The notes below the pieces were generated by a model. That model did not search any database, was not told where the DNA came from, and was given only the letters and a program-made list of their open reading frames with translations. 64,000 nt of DNA from Alteromonas abrolhosensis (lineage in GTDB: Bacteria > Pseudomonadota > Gammaproteobacteria > Enterobacterales > Alteromonadaceae), in assembly GCF_001953635.1 (NCBI RefSeq), contig NZ_MEJH01000006.1:1915-65914 (forward strand). The letters run 5' to 3'. Numbering within the stretch: position 1 is the stretch's first letter; every line of letters starts with the position of its first letter. A program made the translations under genes and the position numbers. This document shows, piece by piece, positions 10,097-19,605 of this stretch.

Positions 10097-10609
10097 TTAC
10101 TCTTCAGATGATGGTTCTTTTTGAGCCTTTGCTGTCGTGCCGCTTACTGTTGCTGTAACGGTTTGGCAAAAAGCAATAAATCCATCTGCGGTATTTTTTG
10201 CCCACACCATGCGAACGTTGCTAGGTAGAGCCTTTACCACTTCACGAATTTCCTCAAGTGTCACTTCTTCATTAAGCAGCACTTTATTTAACGATTCCTC
10301 AAATGACATTCCTTTTTCACAACAGGTCATGACAATAGTTGAAAAGTTGCGCATAAGTGGGTGCAGCGCATTGTATTGAGTTTGGTCGATAAGGCGACTT
10401 TTGTAGGCACTTTCAATACGAGCAGTAAGGTTTTTTTCCAACGCATCTGTAACAAGAACAAGGTTGCGGTAAGCATACGTAACCTTATTACTGGTCTGCT
10501 TATTTGAGTGGCGCAACAGCGCCAGCTCTTTCTGTAAGTTCTGCGCTCGCAGCACAAAGTAAATTAAAAACAGGATAAGTAATCCAATAACACCAAATGC
10601 AACGATCAT
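10097..10609 (-). CDS. Membrane-anchored protein of unknown function
   Basis: 170 residues, not recognised. One N-terminal transmembrane helix (~residues 3-22) is followed by a charged, helical, probably coiled-coil stretch. A helical domain follows with two adjacent cysteines ('MTCCEKGMSFEESL'), then a low-complexity tail rich in T, A, S and E. The gene starts 2 bp after the DUF885 gene and ends the DUF1820-DUF885 cluster, so it is likely co-transcribed. The topology suggests a cytoplasmic domain tethered to the inner membrane. Confidence 0.65.
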   Translation of the reverse strand: MIVAFGVIGLLILFLIYFVLRAQNLQKELALLRHSNKQTSNKVTYAYRNLVLVTDALEKNLTARIESAYKSRLIDQTQYNALHPLMRNFSTIVMTCCEKGMSFEESLNKVLLNEEVTLEEIREVVKALPSNVRMVWAKNTADGFIAFCQTVTATVSGTTAKAQKEPSSEE

Positions 10610-10611
10610 GT

Positions 10612-12363
10612 TTATTGTGCCTTTTGTTCTTCTATAAACGTGTTGATATTTTGCTCCAAGATAAACAGTGGAACTGAGCCGTTTTCTAACACGGCACGGT
10701 GGAATTTGCGCACGTCAAAACGCTCTCCTAACGCTTCTTCTGCTTTCTTGCGAAGGCCTTTAATTTTGATTTCACCAATCTTGTAAGACAAGGCTTGCGC
10801 TGGCCAAGAGATATAGCGGTCTATTTCAGTATTTACGTTGTGCTCTGAAAGCGCGGTATTTTCCATCATATAATCAACTGCTTGTTGACGGCTCCAGCCC
10901 ATCGTGTGCATACCGGTATCCACAACCAAACGACATGCTCGCCACATTTCGTAGCTTAAACGACCGAAGTTGTCGTACGGCGTTTCATAAATACCTGCTT
11001 CAATACCTAAAAACTCAGAGTACAGTCCCCAGCCTTCACCAAAGGCTGAAATATAGGTGTTACGGCGCACCATAGGTAAGTCTTCAAGCTCTGCTGCCAA
11101 CGATATTTGAAGGTGGTGGCCAGGCACTGCTTCGTGCAAGGTCAGTGCAGGCAATGCATACAAAGGGCGCTTATCAAGGGCATAAGTGTTTACCCAGTAA
11201 TATCCAGGCTGATCGTCGCGGCTAGGATGGATGTAACGGCCTGTTGTATATTTGGGCGCGATAGCGTCTGGTACAGGCGCTACACCGTAGGGCGTTCTTG
11301 GCAGATACTCAAAGAGCGAAGGTAGTTTTGCGTCCATTTTCTTTGCAATAAACGACGCTTCTTTTAGTAAATCTTCAGCGCTGGTGGCATAGAATTGCGG
11401 GTCTTCGCGTAAAAACGCAATGAATTCGTTAATGTCGCCATCAAAGCCAAGCTCATCCACAATTTGCTGCATTTGCGCGCGAATGCGTTTTACTTCAGAC
11501 AAACCTAAATCATGGATTTCCTGAGGTGTCATATCTGTGGTGGTGTAATGCTTTGCTCTATTGGCGTAATACGCCACGCCGTCAGGCCAGTTATTTGCGG
11601 CAATATCTTCACGGGCATTGGGAATGTATTCGTCTACCATGAAATCGTAGAACATTTGATATGCAGGCAACACGCTGCTGTTTATAGCAGCCTTGCCTTG
11701 TTCCGTTAGCGCTGATTTTTGCTCGGCAGTAAAGTACTCTGGAAAGCGGGTAAATGGAGAATAAAAACCACTGTCCTCAGCCTTTTCAACAATGTACGAC
11801 GCTACCGAGTTCTCAAACCCTTTTAACACTACTTTAGGCTGCGTGTAGCCTTCTTTTAGCGCTTGTTTCATATACGCAATTTGTTGGTCAAAATAAGGCT
11901 TAAGCGCGTTTAGGCGGCTAATGTAGGCCTGATAATCTTCTACGCGCTTAAAGGTGGATAAATTAGGAAGCGAGGCCATTGCACCGTGAAAGCCATATTC
12001 TGAATTGATCGGTACTAAATGCGCGCGGTACGTATATTCGTCCACATAGTTAGCCAAACGATATTGTTGCATCAGCAAGGCAATATAGGCATCAGTAGAG
12101 ATATCTTCTTTTTTATACTGACTTAAGGCCTTTTGAAAAGCACGCCATTGTTCATCTTGTGCTTTCAGAGCCTTGGGAGAAATATCCGGTAATACGTGGG
12201 CAAGTGAAGCATCGCCTTCGCGAGAAGCTAGAAGTGGGGAAACCGAAAGCTCGTATTGCCAAATGTCATCAAGTAGTTGATACAAGCTTTCATCGTTAAG
12301 GTCCTTTGCAGATGAGCTAACGCTGCAAATAAATAATAATGCTGCTAAAACATAGCGATACAT
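10612..12363 (-). CDS. DUF885 family secreted metallopeptidase-like protein
   Basis: About 583 residues with a signal peptide ('MYRYVLAALLFICSVSSSA'). The zinc-protease-like motif 'LHEAVPGHHLQ' near residue 415 and downstream 'FGEGWGLYSE' are the hallmarks of DUF885, a gluzincin-like family distantly related to M32 carboxypeptidases. The ATG at 12363 is preferred to an in-frame TTG at 12378 because 'ggag' lies 7 nt upstream. It would act on peptides outside the cytoplasm; the substrate is unknown. It follows the DUF1820 gene by ~38 bp on the same strand. Confidence 0.85.
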   Translation of the reverse strand: MYRYVLAALLFICSVSSSAKDLNDESLYQLLDDIWQYELSVSPLLASREGDASLAHVLPDISPKALKAQDEQWRAFQKALSQYKKEDISTDAYIALLMQQYRLANYVDEYTYRAHLVPINSEYGFHGAMASLPNLSTFKRVEDYQAYISRLNALKPYFDQQIAYMKQALKEGYTQPKVVLKGFENSVASYIVEKAEDSGFYSPFTRFPEYFTAEQKSALTEQGKAAINSSVLPAYQMFYDFMVDEYIPNAREDIAANNWPDGVAYYANRAKHYTTTDMTPQEIHDLGLSEVKRIRAQMQQIVDELGFDGDINEFIAFLREDPQFYATSAEDLLKEASFIAKKMDAKLPSLFEYLPRTPYGVAPVPDAIAPKYTTGRYIHPSRDDQPGYYWVNTYALDKRPLYALPALTLHEAVPGHHLQISLAAELEDLPMVRRNTYISAFGEGWGLYSEFLGIEAGIYETPYDNFGRLSYEMWRACRLVVDTGMHTMGWSRQQAVDYMMENTALSEHNVNTEIDRYISWPAQALSYKIGEIKIKGLRKKAEEALGERFDVRKFHRAVLENGSVPLFILEQNINTFIEEQKAQ

Positions 12364-12401
12364 AAGGGTCTCCGGCAACCTTCACCGGAATGACCCGGCG
12401 G

Positions 12402-12737
12402 TTACTCTTTCGTTGGTGTATATATTGGACTAGGGAAAGCAGTTACTTTATCAGATTTATTTTCTAATTTAGTAATTTTGGCTGAACCTTTTTTGTTTAC
12501 GGCGTCAATGCGCAAAATGTTGTGCATCGGAACATAAGTTTTTGTTACTTCAGAAAATTCGGTTTTCAACCTTTCATGACTAGGGTCTACAACAACACTT
12601 GTGTGAGTATCCCACACAAAGTCACCTATCTCGATAAAGCCAAACAAAGCGCCCTGCATAAGGCTTTTCACGTATAACTCATAGCGCTCACCGTTGCTGA
12701 TGAACTGAACGCGGTAAAGAATGTCGTCTTTTGACAT
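12402..12737 (-). CDS. DUF1820 family protein
   Basis: A 111-residue soluble protein. The core 'YRVQFISNGERYELYVKSL...LFGFIEIGDFVW' and 'HNILRIDAVNKKGSAKI' match DUF1820, a small gammaproteobacterial family of unknown function. It has no signal peptide or membrane segment. It is the first gene of a minus-strand cluster and is divergent from the M28 peptidase across 188 bp that should hold both promoters. Confidence 0.8.
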   Translation of the reverse strand: MSKDDILYRVQFISNGERYELYVKSLMQGALFGFIEIGDFVWDTHTSVVVDPSHERLKTEFSEVTKTYVPMHNILRIDAVNKKGSAKITKLENKSDKVTAFPSPIYTPTKE

Positions 12738-12925
12738 AGATGCTGCTCTTCACTAAAAAATATAAAAACACCCGGAAGCTGAGCCGGCATATGGCTAACA
12801 ATTTTACCTTGCTCCTAAAATGCGAGCAACGGTAGGAAACACATGGTAAACGTAAGCAGTTTAATGGTATTCCGCCTATTAACTGCGTTACCATGATGCA
12901 CACTTAGTTATATGGTGAAATTAGA

Positions 12926-14563
12926 ATGATAAAAAAACTCCTTATAGGTAGTGCAATGACAGCAATGACCTTTGCTGCTACTGCCCATAACCACGCATCG
13001 ACAGAGAACACTTTTAACCCTGATACGCAGCGAATCAAATCGCACCTGTTTTTCCTAGCAGATGATTTGCTTGAAGGTCGTGACACCGGCTCTCGTGGCC
13101 ATGAAATTGCGGCGCTTTATATTGCGACCGAATTTGCCAAATATGGTTTAAAGCCAGCGGGTACAGACGGCTACATGCAGAACGTAACGTTTCGCAAAGC
13201 GAATCTGGTTCAAGAGTCACCCAAGTTTACTTTCACGCAAAACGGCGAAACCATTGATTTTGACTACCCTAAAGAATACCTAGCTAGCCCGAGCTTGCTT
13301 AGCACTGAGGCCAACCTAAAAGGTGAAATGGTGTTTGTAGGCTATGGTATCGTGGCTGACGAATTGTCTCACAACGATTACAAAGACTTAGATGTAAAAG
13401 GCAAGATTGTAGTAGCGTTAGCGGGTAAGCCAAGCGACTTTCCATCAGAAGAGGGCGCTCACTTTGCGTCTGGCTATCAAAAGCAAAAGTATGCGGTAGA
13501 CAATGGCGCTATTGGCATGATCACCATAACCACGCCAAAGAACGAAAAAGTACGTCCTTATCAAAGCCGTTTGAACTACATCCATACGCCGCGTATGGCT
13601 TGGTTAGACGACAGCGGTCAGCCTGCTAACAGCTTTTCTCAGCTTAAAGGTGGAGCTTACATGAGTGAAGGCGCTGCGCGTAAGTTATTTGAAGGCGCAG
13701 AAAAGAGTCTTGATGATGTTTATGCTCAGCTTGAAGCCGACAAAGTACCGCAGGGCTTTGCGTTAAACGGCGTAGTTGATATCAGTAAGACTAGCGTACA
13801 TGACACTATCACAAGCCCAAATGTTGTGGGTGTACTTGAAGGTTCAGACCCAGAGCTTAAAAACGAGTACGTGGTTTTCTCTGCTCACTCTGATCACATT
13901 GGTTTTGCTAAAACGGTGAAGAAAGACAACATTAACAACGGTGCTATGGACAACGCGTCTGGCACGTCAGTAATGTTAGAAACTGCACGTCTGTTTAGCG
14001 AAATGAAAGAAAAGCCAAAGCGTTCAATTCTTTTCGTGTCGGTAACCGGTGAAGAGAAAGGTCTGCTAGGTGCTGACTATTTTGCTCGTAACCCAACCGT
14101 ACCGGTTACTTCAATGGTGGCGAACGTAAATCTAGATATGCCAATTTTGACTTACGAGTTTGCAGACGTAATTGCGTTTGGTGCGAACCACAGTGACTTG
14201 CAAGAATCAGTGGAAAAAGCGGCGGCCAATGCCAATATCGAGCTAAGCCCTGACCCATGGCCAGAGCAAGCGTTATTCACGCGCTCAGATCACTATGCGT
14301 TTGTAAAACAGGGTGTACCTTCAGTGTTTATGGTGCCAGGTCTTAAATCAAAAGATCCTAACGTAGACGGAAGTAAGGTGTTCGGTCAGTTTTTATCTAT
14401 GCACTACCACAAGCCTAGCGACGATATTAACCAGCCATTCAACTGGAATGCGGCAGAGACGTTTACCAAAGTTAACGCGCAAATTGGTTGGACACTAGCA
14501 AACCAAAAGAACAAGCCAAAGTGGAACGACGGCGATTTCTTTGGAAACACGTTTAGCAAGTAA
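12926..14563 (+). CDS. Secreted M28 family metallopeptidase with PA domain
   Basis: 545 residues with a signal peptide (cleavage near 'ATA-HNH'). An insert around residues 110-260 fits a protease-associated (PA) domain. The zinc-binding M28 core follows: 'FSAHSDHIG', 'NGAMDNASGTSVMLE', 'VTGEEKGLLGADYF', 'NLDMP' and a late His in 'LSMHYHKPSDD'. It supplies the metal ligands and general base of a di-zinc aminopeptidase. It should act in the periplasm or outside the cell on peptides. It is monocistronic, with its own terminator. Confidence 0.9.
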   Translation: MIKKLLIGSAMTAMTFAATAHNHASTENTFNPDTQRIKSHLFFLADDLLEGRDTGSRGHEIAALYIATEFAKYGLKPAGTDGYMQNVTFRKANLVQESPKFTFTQNGETIDFDYPKEYLASPSLLSTEANLKGEMVFVGYGIVADELSHNDYKDLDVKGKIVVALAGKPSDFPSEEGAHFASGYQKQKYAVDNGAIGMITITTPKNEKVRPYQSRLNYIHTPRMAWLDDSGQPANSFSQLKGGAYMSEGAARKLFEGAEKSLDDVYAQLEADKVPQGFALNGVVDISKTSVHDTITSPNVVGVLEGSDPELKNEYVVFSAHSDHIGFAKTVKKDNINNGAMDNASGTSVMLETARLFSEMKEKPKRSILFVSVTGEEKGLLGADYFARNPTVPVTSMVANVNLDMPILTYEFADVIAFGANHSDLQESVEKAAANANIELSPDPWPEQALFTRSDHYAFVKQGVPSVFMVPGLKSKDPNVDGSKVFGQFLSMHYHKPSDDINQPFNWNAAETFTKVNAQIGWTLANQKNKPKWNDGDFFGNTFSK

Positions 14564-14583
14564 GTTCATATTTACTAAACGCT

Positions 14584-14614
14584 AAAAAGCAGCATTTTTT
14601 ATGCTGCTTTTTTT
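14584..14614 (+). terminator. Terminator after the M28 peptidase
   Basis: Stem 'aaagcagcat / atgctgcttt' around a T-rich loop, followed by more T residues. Confidence 0.85.
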
Positions 14615-14764
14615 GTGCCTGAAGCTTACGGATAGTGACTACAGTAATGAACTATGCGCATGTTAGTACGCGGGGGAATCGCCTTCGGCATTTACTTAAT
14701 TTAATTGCCCTTGCCCCATTAATATTGAGAAGTGCTAACGCTATTTAGGATGGCTCTCAAGAAA

Positions 14765-14790
14765 TAAAAAAGGCGCTATAAAGCGCCTTT
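14765..14790 (-). terminator. Terminator after slmA
   Basis: Read on the minus strand, 'aaaggcgct-ttat-agcgcctttttt' forms a stem with a U tail 17 bp past the slmA stop codon. Confidence 0.8.
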
Positions 14791-14806
14791 GTTACGAAAT
14801 TTAGTT

Positions 14807-15394
14807 TTAAACAAACATTTGCTTGAAAGCAGCCCATTGTTCATTGAACTGTTCCGTTGGCTTACGCGTGAACCCGCTGCGGATAAAACCGTTAATACGG
14901 CCATCGGTGTAGCTAATCATCATGTTGGCGATAATCGCTTCGTCAGCAGAAAGGGTTTTACCTTCGCGTAGCTTGCGCTCTCTTAGCACTTGTTTGAGTT
15001 GCGTTTCTAAACGCTCGAAAAGCTTTGCTATGCGCGCGCGCAATCGGTCTTGTTCACCCATTAGTGCATCACCATTTAATATTCGGGTAATACCTGGGTT
15101 CTTCTCGGCAAAGCCTAAAATAAGGTGAAGGATAAGCTGACAGCGCGTAAGCGAGTCTTTTTCTTCATTCACAATCTTATTGATACGCGTAAAAAGCGTT
15201 TCTTCAATAAACTCGATAAGCCCTTCAAACATTCGCGCTTTACTTGGAAAGTGGCGATACAGTGCTGCTTCAGACACTCCCACTTTTTCCGCTAATTTAG
15301 CAGTAGTGATACGTTGACCTGGGCTGGTTTCTAACATTCCAGCAAGTGCTTGCAGAATTTGAGCTCTGCGATTTGTTTTTTTGACAGCAGGCAT
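14807..15394 (-). CDS. slmA: Nucleoid occlusion factor SlmA (TetR family)
   Basis: 195 residues, the usual SlmA length. The N-terminal TetR helix-turn-helix '[20 protein letters not shown]' (~residues 29-48) and '[16 protein letters not shown]' are characteristic. SlmA binds chromosomal SlmA-binding sites and blocks FtsZ ring assembly over the nucleoid. It lies downstream of coaBC on the same strand. In E. coli dut sits between coaBC and slmA, but here only 115 bp separates them and there is no dut. Confidence 0.93.
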   Translation of the reverse strand: MPAVKKTNRRAQILQALAGMLETSPGQRITTAKLAEKVGVSEAALYRHFPSKARMFEGLIEFIEETLFTRINKIVNEEKDSLTRCQLILHLILGFAEKNPGITRILNGDALMGEQDRLRARIAKLFERLETQLKQVLRERKLREGKTLSADEAIIANMMISYTDGRINGFIRSGFTRKPTEQFNEQWAAFKQMFV

Positions 15395-15509
15395 GACGAA
15401 AGTATTTCCTCCGCTACCGAGTTATAGCAACTCGGGCTCCATGTTAAGTTGGCTTACACCAAAGCGTTTATATTTATCGTTTTTATTATCGACACTTAAT
15501 AAGCATCTG

Positions 15510-16739
15510 TTAGTTTTTATTGTTTAAAGCATAGCGCTCTGCAATAAGTGCAAGCAATTGACCCGCTAACTCGCTTTTACTAGTTGCAGGTAAACGTTTA
15601 TCACCATCTTGCCATATAACGTGCAGTGCATTTTTATCGCTGTTAAACCCCAAACCTTCGGCAGTAATATCATTAGCCGCAATCATGTCTAGCTTCTTTT
15701 TGGCTAGCTTTGAACGAGCATAATCTTCCACATTTTGGCTTTCGGCTGCAAAGCCCACACAAAATGGTCTGTCTTGGCTGGTGGATATAGTTGCTAGAAT
15801 ATCAGGGTTTTTAACAAAAGTAAGTGTTAACTCATCACCAGTTTTCTTAATTTTATTATCTGCAACGCTCACGGCCTTGTAATCTGCTACAGCTGCCGTA
15901 CTAATAAATATATCAGTGGCAGACTTAAGCGTTTCACAAGCGCTAAGCATTTCATCGGCAGTGGTGACATCGATACGGTCACATTGACTAGGTGTTTCAA
16001 GCGATACGGGGCCCGCTACCAAGGTCACATTTGCACCGGCCAGTGCTGCTGACTCAGCAATGGCAAATCCCATTTTTCCCGAGCTGTGATTTGAAATATA
16101 TCGTACAGGGTCCAAAGGCTCCCTGGTTGGTCCCGCAGTTATCGTTACATTCTTACCCGATAACGCCTTTAGCGCTGAAGAAAGGGATAAAGCGTTTCTC
16201 TCTGCATCATTTATAACATTAGCAATATCAACAGGCTCAACCATTCGACCTGAACCCACATCGCCACAGGCTTGTTCACCGCTTGCTGGGCCAATAAAGG
16301 TTACGCCGTGTTCTTTTAAAGTATCGATATTGCGCTTTGTTGCTATCGCTTTCCACATTTGTTGATTCATGGCAGGTGCAATAAAGAGTTTCGCTGTTGT
16401 TGCAAGGTACAGTGTAGTCAGCAAGTCATCCGCCATACCGTGAGCAAGCTTGGCAATAGTGTTCGCAGTTGCGGGAGCGATAAGTAAGATATCGGCCCAT
16501 TTTGCCAATTCAATATGCCCCATAGCGGCTTCGGCAGCAGGATCAAGTAGCTGGCGATGCACAGGGTTTCCTGACACAGCCTGAAGCGATAGTGAACTGA
16601 CAAACTCTGCAGCAGAGTCTGTTAGAACCACACGCACGTTTGCGCCTAACGCAGTAAGCTTGCGCACAAGATCAGGTGCTTTATAAGCGGCAATCCCGCC
16701 AGTAACACCTAGCAAAATATTTTTGTTAGCAATAGACAT
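15510..16739 (-). CDS. coaBC: Bifunctional phosphopantothenoylcysteine decarboxylase / synthetase CoaBC
   Basis: ~409 residues. The N-terminal CoaC flavoprotein half has 'LLGVTGGIAAYKAPDLVRKL', the catalytic His region 'GHIELAKWAD' and the 'APAMNQQMW' substrate clamp. The C-terminal CoaB half has 'ITAGPTREPLDPVRYISNHSSGKMG' features and 'KNPDIL'. It converts 4'-phosphopantothenate plus cysteine to phosphopantetheine in CoA synthesis. ATG at 16739 chosen; an in-frame TTG at 16751 is the alternative. coaD, the next pathway step, lies at 24061-24549. Confidence 0.95.
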   Translation of the reverse strand: MSIANKNILLGVTGGIAAYKAPDLVRKLTALGANVRVVLTDSAAEFVSSLSLQAVSGNPVHRQLLDPAAEAAMGHIELAKWADILLIAPATANTIAKLAHGMADDLLTTLYLATTAKLFIAPAMNQQMWKAIATKRNIDTLKEHGVTFIGPASGEQACGDVGSGRMVEPVDIANVINDAERNALSLSSALKALSGKNVTITAGPTREPLDPVRYISNHSSGKMGFAIAESAALAGANVTLVAGPVSLETPSQCDRIDVTTADEMLSACETLKSATDIFISTAAVADYKAVSVADNKIKKTGDELTLTFVKNPDILATISTSQDRPFCVGFAAESQNVEDYARSKLAKKKLDMIAANDITAEGLGFNSDKNALHVIWQDGDKRLPATSKSELAGQLLALIAERYALNNKN

Positions 16740-16948
16740 AGAAGAACACAAAATCTCTAAATTAGCGTTAGCCTACCATGGTGACAGAAAATCGGATAGC
16801 TGAACGAAAGTAGGTCTTGTTTCGAAAGCGGCGTATAAGCAGTCCTTAAAGGTGGTAAAAACCGTTAGTAAACCCGTCTTTTATACAGTCGTTTCTTTGT
16901 CACCATTCATCTATAAACAACCTTTTATAGAATAGTCGGGCTAGATGA

Positions 16949-17626
16949 ATGTCGATAAAAGTATGGCCAAAGAATGAAAGGCCAAGAGAAAAGTTATTGC
17001 AGCATGGGGCTGAGAGCTTAAGTGACGCTGAACTCATCGCTGTATTGCTGGGAAAAGGTGTAAAAGGAAAAAGCGCTGTGTCTGTGGCACATGAACTTAT
17101 CAACGAGCTAGGCTGCTTAAGGGGTGTGGTAACGGCAACGAAAGAACGGTTTGCCAAAATAACGGGAGTCGGACCGTGTAAATATGCGCAGTTTCAAGCG
17201 GGTTTTGAAATATTTAAACGCAATTTAGAAATAAAGCTGAAGCGTCAGGACGTTTTTAATAATGTAGACGACACCAAGCGTTATCTACAAGCGAAACTAA
17301 GAGATTGTGAGAGGGAGAAATTTGCGCTTCTAATGCTTGATAGCCAGCATCAACTGATTGCTTTTCGTACCATGTTTAATGGCACGATCAATAGTGCCGC
17401 CGTATATCCAAGAGAATTGATCAAACAAGTAATGATCGATAATGCAGCAGCGATCATTTTAGTTCATAATCATCCTTCAGGCGTTGCTGAGCCTAGTCAA
17501 GCGGATATAAGATTAACCGCAGAGATCAAAAGCGCAATGGCGTCGATCGATGTGCCTGTTTTAGATCATTTTGTAGTTGGTGATAAAGAAACTGTTTCAT
17601 TCGCACAGCGAGGCTTGTTAAGATAA
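16949..17626 (+). CDS. radC: RadC family JAMM/MPN-domain protein
   Basis: 225 residues: N-terminal helix-hairpin-helix region ('KITGVGPCKYAQFQA') and a C-terminal JAMM-type metal site 'VHNHPSGVAEPSQAD'. Despite its name, a role in DNA repair is disputed and the activity is unknown. It is divergent from coaBC and close to rpmBG/mutM, as in many gammaproteobacteria; here a yjbEFGH-type operon separates it from rpmB. Confidence 0.93.
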   Translation: MSIKVWPKNERPREKLLQHGAESLSDAELIAVLLGKGVKGKSAVSVAHELINELGCLRGVVTATKERFAKITGVGPCKYAQFQAGFEIFKRNLEIKLKRQDVFNNVDDTKRYLQAKLRDCEREKFALLMLDSQHQLIAFRTMFNGTINSAAVYPRELIKQVMIDNAAAIILVHNHPSGVAEPSQADIRLTAEIKSAMASIDVPVLDHFVVGDKETVSFAQRGLLR

Positions 17627-17718
17627 GAAATCTAAGTCATTTGTCGATTATAATCTAGTCAAAAGGTTGAAAATGATTTAGCATAGGATTTAGTGGGTTA
17701 TTTTATTAAAGGACTGTT

Positions 17719-18072
17719 ATGAAGAAGTCAATCATTGCATTATTTGCAGCTGCAACTATGGTTGCAGGCGTTAACGCACAAGATGGTCAAGGTGGTGAAG
17801 GTACCACTGGCGCTGGTGGCGTAAGCGGCGGTATGATCGCGTCTGGTGTTGTTGTTGCGGGTATCGTTGCGGGTGTTGTAAACAACAACTCTGCTGATGC
17901 ACCAGGAAATGGCGGCACTACTCCAGGTCAACCTACTTGTGAAGGTGACGACCAAATCGTTGATGGTGTGTGCGTAGGTACAACCGAAACTGTTACTGTA
18001 ACTACCTCTGGTTCTGTAACAAAAACCATCACCGTACCTGTTACATTTACTTACGCACCGACCGTACAGTAA
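17719..18072 (+). CDS. yjbE: YjbE-like small secreted Gly/Val/Thr-rich protein
   Basis: 117 residues. Signal peptide 'MKKSIIALFAAATMVAGVNA', then a glycine-rich stretch, a hydrophobic 'GGMIASGVVVAGIVAGVV' segment, a short loop between two cysteines ('CEGDDQIVDGVC'), and a threonine/valine-rich tail. Family assignment rests on position: it opens a yjbF-yjbG-yjbH operon, where YjbE/GfcA-type proteins occur. In E. coli yjbEFGH affects exopolysaccharide production. Ribosome-binding site 'aaaggact'. An intrinsic terminator follows it inside the operon. Confidence 0.65.
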   Translation: MKKSIIALFAAATMVAGVNAQDGQGGEGTTGAGGVSGGMIASGVVVAGIVAGVVNNNSADAPGNGGTTPGQPTCEGDDQIVDGVCVGTTETVTVTTSGSVTKTITVPVTFTYAPTVQ

Positions 18073-18087
18073 ATTTAAGAGTATTCG

Positions 18088-18118
18088 AAAAAGCCGCTTT
18101 TTTTAGCGGCTTTTTTTA
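18088..18118 (+). terminator. Intraoperonic terminator / attenuator after yjbE
   Basis: Perfect stem 'aaaagccgct / agcggctttt' with a T-rich loop and a T tail, between yjbE and yjbF. It should let yjbE be made in excess of the downstream genes. Confidence 0.85.
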
Positions 18119-18166
18119 TTTTTATAGCAAAGTACATTTGTTTTTAGTTTTTGTCGGCGCATTTTA

Positions 18167-18856
18167 ATGAAACTACACACTTTATTTGCCCTTTCGGGTG
18201 TTGTTTGCCTTTTTCTTTCCGGATGTTCCACCACGTCACTAGCGTATTACAACACGCTGAAGCTAGCGCTAAAAGATAGAACTGTCAGTTATACCGTTGA
18301 AGAGATTGCAGCGAGTAAAGCTGATCTAATGCAAATAAAAGCGGGTGACAGAGATGCAGCTTCGCTTGCCCTTGCGTATATCGATGGTGAAAAGTATCGA
18401 TGGGTGTCTGGTGATAAAGTCATCTTTACCATGCATCATGGCATCATTGTGAAAACAGAAGGTTTGGATCACGACCTTTATTATACGGGAAACCTTCAGC
18501 ACAACCCGCTTGCCACCAACAACGTACTGCCATTCAACTGGAAACGTAAAGTTGATATTGCTTCTATAGGATACGGTGTGCCTGTGGATTCGTCTTGGCG
18601 AATAGAAGGGGAAGAAACTCGCGAGTATCTGGGGTTTTCTGTTCCTGTAATTAAGATTATTGAAACCGTAGAGTTTTCTGAATACACCCCATTTATCGAC
18701 GTAGGATTATCGTGGGAAAACACGTATTTCTTACACAAGTACTCAAAGGAACTTCTGGCCTCAAAGCAGCAGTTCAGCCCCGAAGGGGATGTTTACGACA
18801 TGGTTTATCTAAGCCGTGTGGTACGTGAGATGAAGAAACAAGGAGCAACGCAATAA
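18167..18856 (+). CDS. yjbF: YjbF/GfcB family lipoprotein
   Basis: 229 residues. A lipobox signal ends in 'LFLSGC' (Cys ~20), so it is a lipoprotein. The body matches the YjbF/GfcB fold of proteins found in exopolysaccharide and group 4 capsule operons, with features such as 'ALAYIDGEKYRWVSGDKV' and 'HHGIIVKTEGL'. It follows yjbE across an attenuator and overlaps yjbG by one base. It probably acts in the periplasm with YjbG and the outer-membrane YjbH. Confidence 0.85.
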   Translation: MKLHTLFALSGVVCLFLSGCSTTSLAYYNTLKLALKDRTVSYTVEEIAASKADLMQIKAGDRDAASLALAYIDGEKYRWVSGDKVIFTMHHGIIVKTEGLDHDLYYTGNLQHNPLATNNVLPFNWKRKVDIASIGYGVPVDSSWRIEGEETREYLGFSVPVIKIIETVEFSEYTPFIDVGLSWENTYFLHKYSKELLASKQQFSPEGDVYDMVYLSRVVREMKKQGATQ

Positions 18857-19605
18857 TGAAGTATATCTACACGCTTTTTATTGCCTTAGGCCTAACCGCA
18901 TCTACTAAGTTATGTGCCAATGATAACCTTGTTAGTGTCATGATTAACAAGCAAACCTATCAGTTTGACAGACCGATACGGCTATCAAGTGTACTGTCCA
19001 TTGTTGCTGATAACGGTGATTGGTACTGGCCATCAGCTTCGGCCTTTGATTTGGCTAACCCTGAAGCTGAGAAAGAGAAAGAAATGGCGTTATCTCAAAT
19101 TAACGCGCTGCTCAATCAATTTGATGCCGACTCTGAAACGCACAAAGCCCTTCAGAACCTTTATGAACAGGTAAGCTCTTGGACAGTGTCTACGCGTATA
19201 GACATGCCAATTTCTTACAACAGAGCACGTTTATTTTTTGAAGATAACCCCATGTTTCAGCCAGGCAAATACTGGATTAGACTAAATGGACGACCTGACG
19301 TTGTGCATTTCTCTGGCGCTGTTGTAAAGCCTGGTGCGTACAAGCATCAAAGCGATACGTCGGTTTATACGGCGGTTCACACGGTGAAAAAAGCGGTTGA
19401 TGCCGACAGAAGTCATGTCTACGTAATTGACCCAATGGGAAATATTGAAGAAAAGGGAATTGCGTATTGGAATTTAGATTTTGCCCAGCTGATGCCGGGC
19501 AGTCAGGTTTATGTTCCTATCTCTTCAGAACTATTCAGCAATAAACTTAAGCAACTAAATGAGCGCGTAGCCGCTTTAGCAGTACATAGGGTTTTACCTC
19601 AATGA
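18856..19605 (+). CDS. yjbG: YjbG/GfcC family periplasmic polysaccharide protein
   Basis: 249 residues with a signal peptide (to ~residue 21). The C-terminal half carries the GfcC-type beta-grasp pattern 'VVHFSGAVVKPGAYKHQSD', resembling SLBB-like domains of polysaccharide export proteins. Its start overlaps the yjbF stop and its end overlaps the yjbH start by 4 bp, which suggests tight coupling. Likely a periplasmic component of surface polysaccharide secretion or modification. Confidence 0.85.
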   Translation: MKYIYTLFIALGLTASTKLCANDNLVSVMINKQTYQFDRPIRLSSVLSIVADNGDWYWPSASAFDLANPEAEKEKEMALSQINALLNQFDADSETHKALQNLYEQVSSWTVSTRIDMPISYNRARLFFEDNPMFQPGKYWIRLNGRPDVVHFSGAVVKPGAYKHQSDTSVYTAVHTVKKAVDADRSHVYVIDPMGNIEEKGIAYWNLDFAQLMPGSQVYVPISSELFSNKLKQLNERVAALAVHRVLPQ

